Source: Caldovatus aquaticus (GTDB lineage: Bacteria; Pseudomonadota; Alphaproteobacteria; Acetobacterales; Acetobacteraceae). From it: a stretch of 64,000 bases of DNA. The stretch lies in the NCBI RefSeq assembly GCF_019458025.1, contig NZ_JAHZUY010000005.1:1-64000 (forward strand), read 5' to 3'. The position numbers were made by a program, and so were the translations under genes. This document shows positions 63,561 through 64,000 of the stretch, in pieces. The notes below the pieces were generated by a model, which saw only the letters and a program-made list of their open reading frames with translations, was not told where the DNA came from and ran no database searches. Every line of letters starts with the position of its first letter. Position 1 is the first letter of the stretch.

Positions 63561-63733
63561 CAATGGAACAGCGCAATCACGCTGGCGAGCCAGAGGGTCA
63601 GGCCCAGCAGGCCGATGCCCCAGGCACGGCGCAGGGGAACGGGAAAGCCGCCGAGCAGCACGGAACGATCCCGGGCCGCGGTCCGTCCGTCGCGCGGGGC
63701 GTCGTTGCGCGGGGCGTCGTTGCGCGAAGCCAT
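63560..63733 (-). CDS. Small single-helix membrane protein, 57 residues
   Basis: Reads MASRNDAPRNDAPRDG... to ...LLGLTLWLASVIALFH. A charged N-terminal tail is followed by one membrane helix (WGIGLLGLTLWLASVIALF). Stop and the next start overlap as TGATG, and the frame keeps the local codon pattern, so I consider it a real first gene of the telA operon. A 15-bp tandem repeat in the DNA gives the doubled RNDAP. No family recognised. Confidence 0.6.
   Translation of the reverse strand: MASRNDAPRNDAPRDGRTAARDRSVLLGGFPVPLRRAWGIGLLGLTLWLASVIALFH
63693..63722. repeat. 15-bp tandem duplication inside the small membrane protein gene
   Basis: CGCGGGGCGTCGTTG occurs twice in a row (63693-63707 and 63708-63722) without mismatch. 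The period is a multiple of three, so the frame is kept and five residues (RNDAP) are doubled. Probably a recent slippage event. Confidence 0.85.
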
Positions 63734-63801
63734 GGCACATCCTTAGATCGGGCGCCGGGCGCGCGGATCAACCGGCGCGCCGATGACGGGAACGGGGACG
63801 C

Positions 63802-64000
63802 ATGAGCGAGGCGGCAGGACCGGCGGAGCGCGTGGCGCTGGTGGGGGCGGGCCTGATCGGCCGCGCCTGGGCGATCGTCTTCGCGCGCGCCGGGCTGCCG
63901 GTGGCGCTGTGGGATCCGGTGCCGGGCGTGGCCGAGGCGGCGCTCGGCACGATCGGCGAACGTCTGGCCGACCTGCGCGCCGCCGGCTTGGTCGCGGAGG
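63802..64000 (+). CDS. 3-hydroxyacyl-CoA dehydrogenase-type NAD-binding protein, N-terminal part
   Basis: The first 66 codons are present; the gene runs off the right edge. AERVALVGAGLIGRAWAIVFARAGLPVALWDP is the Rossmann start of the 3-hydroxyacyl-CoA dehydrogenase / lambda-crystallin / L-carnitine dehydrogenase family. The ATG at 63802 follows GGGGACG. Divergent from the small membrane protein gene, 68 bp apart. Which family member it is cannot be decided from this part. Confidence 0.75.
   Translation, partial: MSEAAGPAERVALVGAGLIGRAWAIVFARAGLPVALWDPVPGVAEAALGTIGERLADLRAAGLVAE

Noticed and set aside
61558-63733. TelA/XpaC genes as a tellurite-resistance or phage-defence island
   Set aside because: Only the telA-xpaC pair and a small membrane protein are present; no terB/C/D/Z genes and no mobile genes nearby.

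Overview
The window is very GC-rich and densely coded, with short gaps, frequent 4-bp gene overlaps and many GTG starts. An alphaproteobacterial origin is suggested by several features: a ubiquinol-cytochrome c chaperone gene, an ihfA-merR-tRNA-Pro block, a bamE / DUF177 / rpmF / plsX / fabH block, LPS heptose synthesis (hldE), an orphan TctC-type receptor, and TPP and MR/MLE catabolic enzymes. I infer a Rhodospirillales member, probably Acetobacteraceae (Roseomonas- or Elioraea-like). No rRNA, CRISPR array, prophage or recognisable defence system is visible.

Layout. 1-124: right end of an IS5-type insertion sequence. 227-8714: a metal-type RND efflux operon (adaptor, pump, outer-membrane channel) on the minus strand behind a sensor kinase, with the response regulator gene divergent. 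8872-14085: housekeeping genes (endonuclease V, DUF423, RlmM-like methyltransferase, 2-hydroxyacid dehydrogenase, HldE, ArfB). 14155-23106: a catabolic and uptake module with two TPP enzymes, a complete sugar-type ABC transporter and an enolase-superfamily dehydratase. 23171-31542: polysaccharide genes, namely an STT3/AglB-like membrane protein, an RgpF protein, a tandem GT2 glycosyltransferase and rfbDCAB for dTDP-L-rhamnose. 31670-36609: a translationally coupled trio (DSD1-like PLP enzyme, M81/MlrC-like protein, threonine-synthase-like PLP enzyme) divergent from an M20 peptidase. 36628-37394: pterin dehydratase and a small zincin. 37945-43618: the mreBCD-mrdA-rodA rod-shape operon, followed by tRNA-Lys(CTT). 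44155-45588: hydantoinase. 45902-51338: tRNA-Pro(GGG), merR, ihfA and bamE on the minus strand, and the cytochrome chaperone, DUF177, rpmF, plsX and fabH on the plus strand. 51354-63733: amidase, MFS exporter, oxidoreductase, RidA, CHAP protein, two cupins, alcohol dehydrogenase, TctC and a TelA/XpaC operon that starts with a 57-residue membrane protein. 63802-64000: start of a 3-hydroxyacyl-CoA dehydrogenase.

Most of the window is ordinary chromosome. The least explained parts are: a 102-bp palindromic repeat present twice (131-232 and 60310-60411), each copy at the 3' end of a minus-strand gene and one next to the IS end; a perfect 11-bp-period direct repeat at the kinase/efflux junction that looks like a response-regulator box; the STT3-like protein that lacks the WWD motif; and the two catabolic modules of unknown substrate. 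I see no single spectacular new system.
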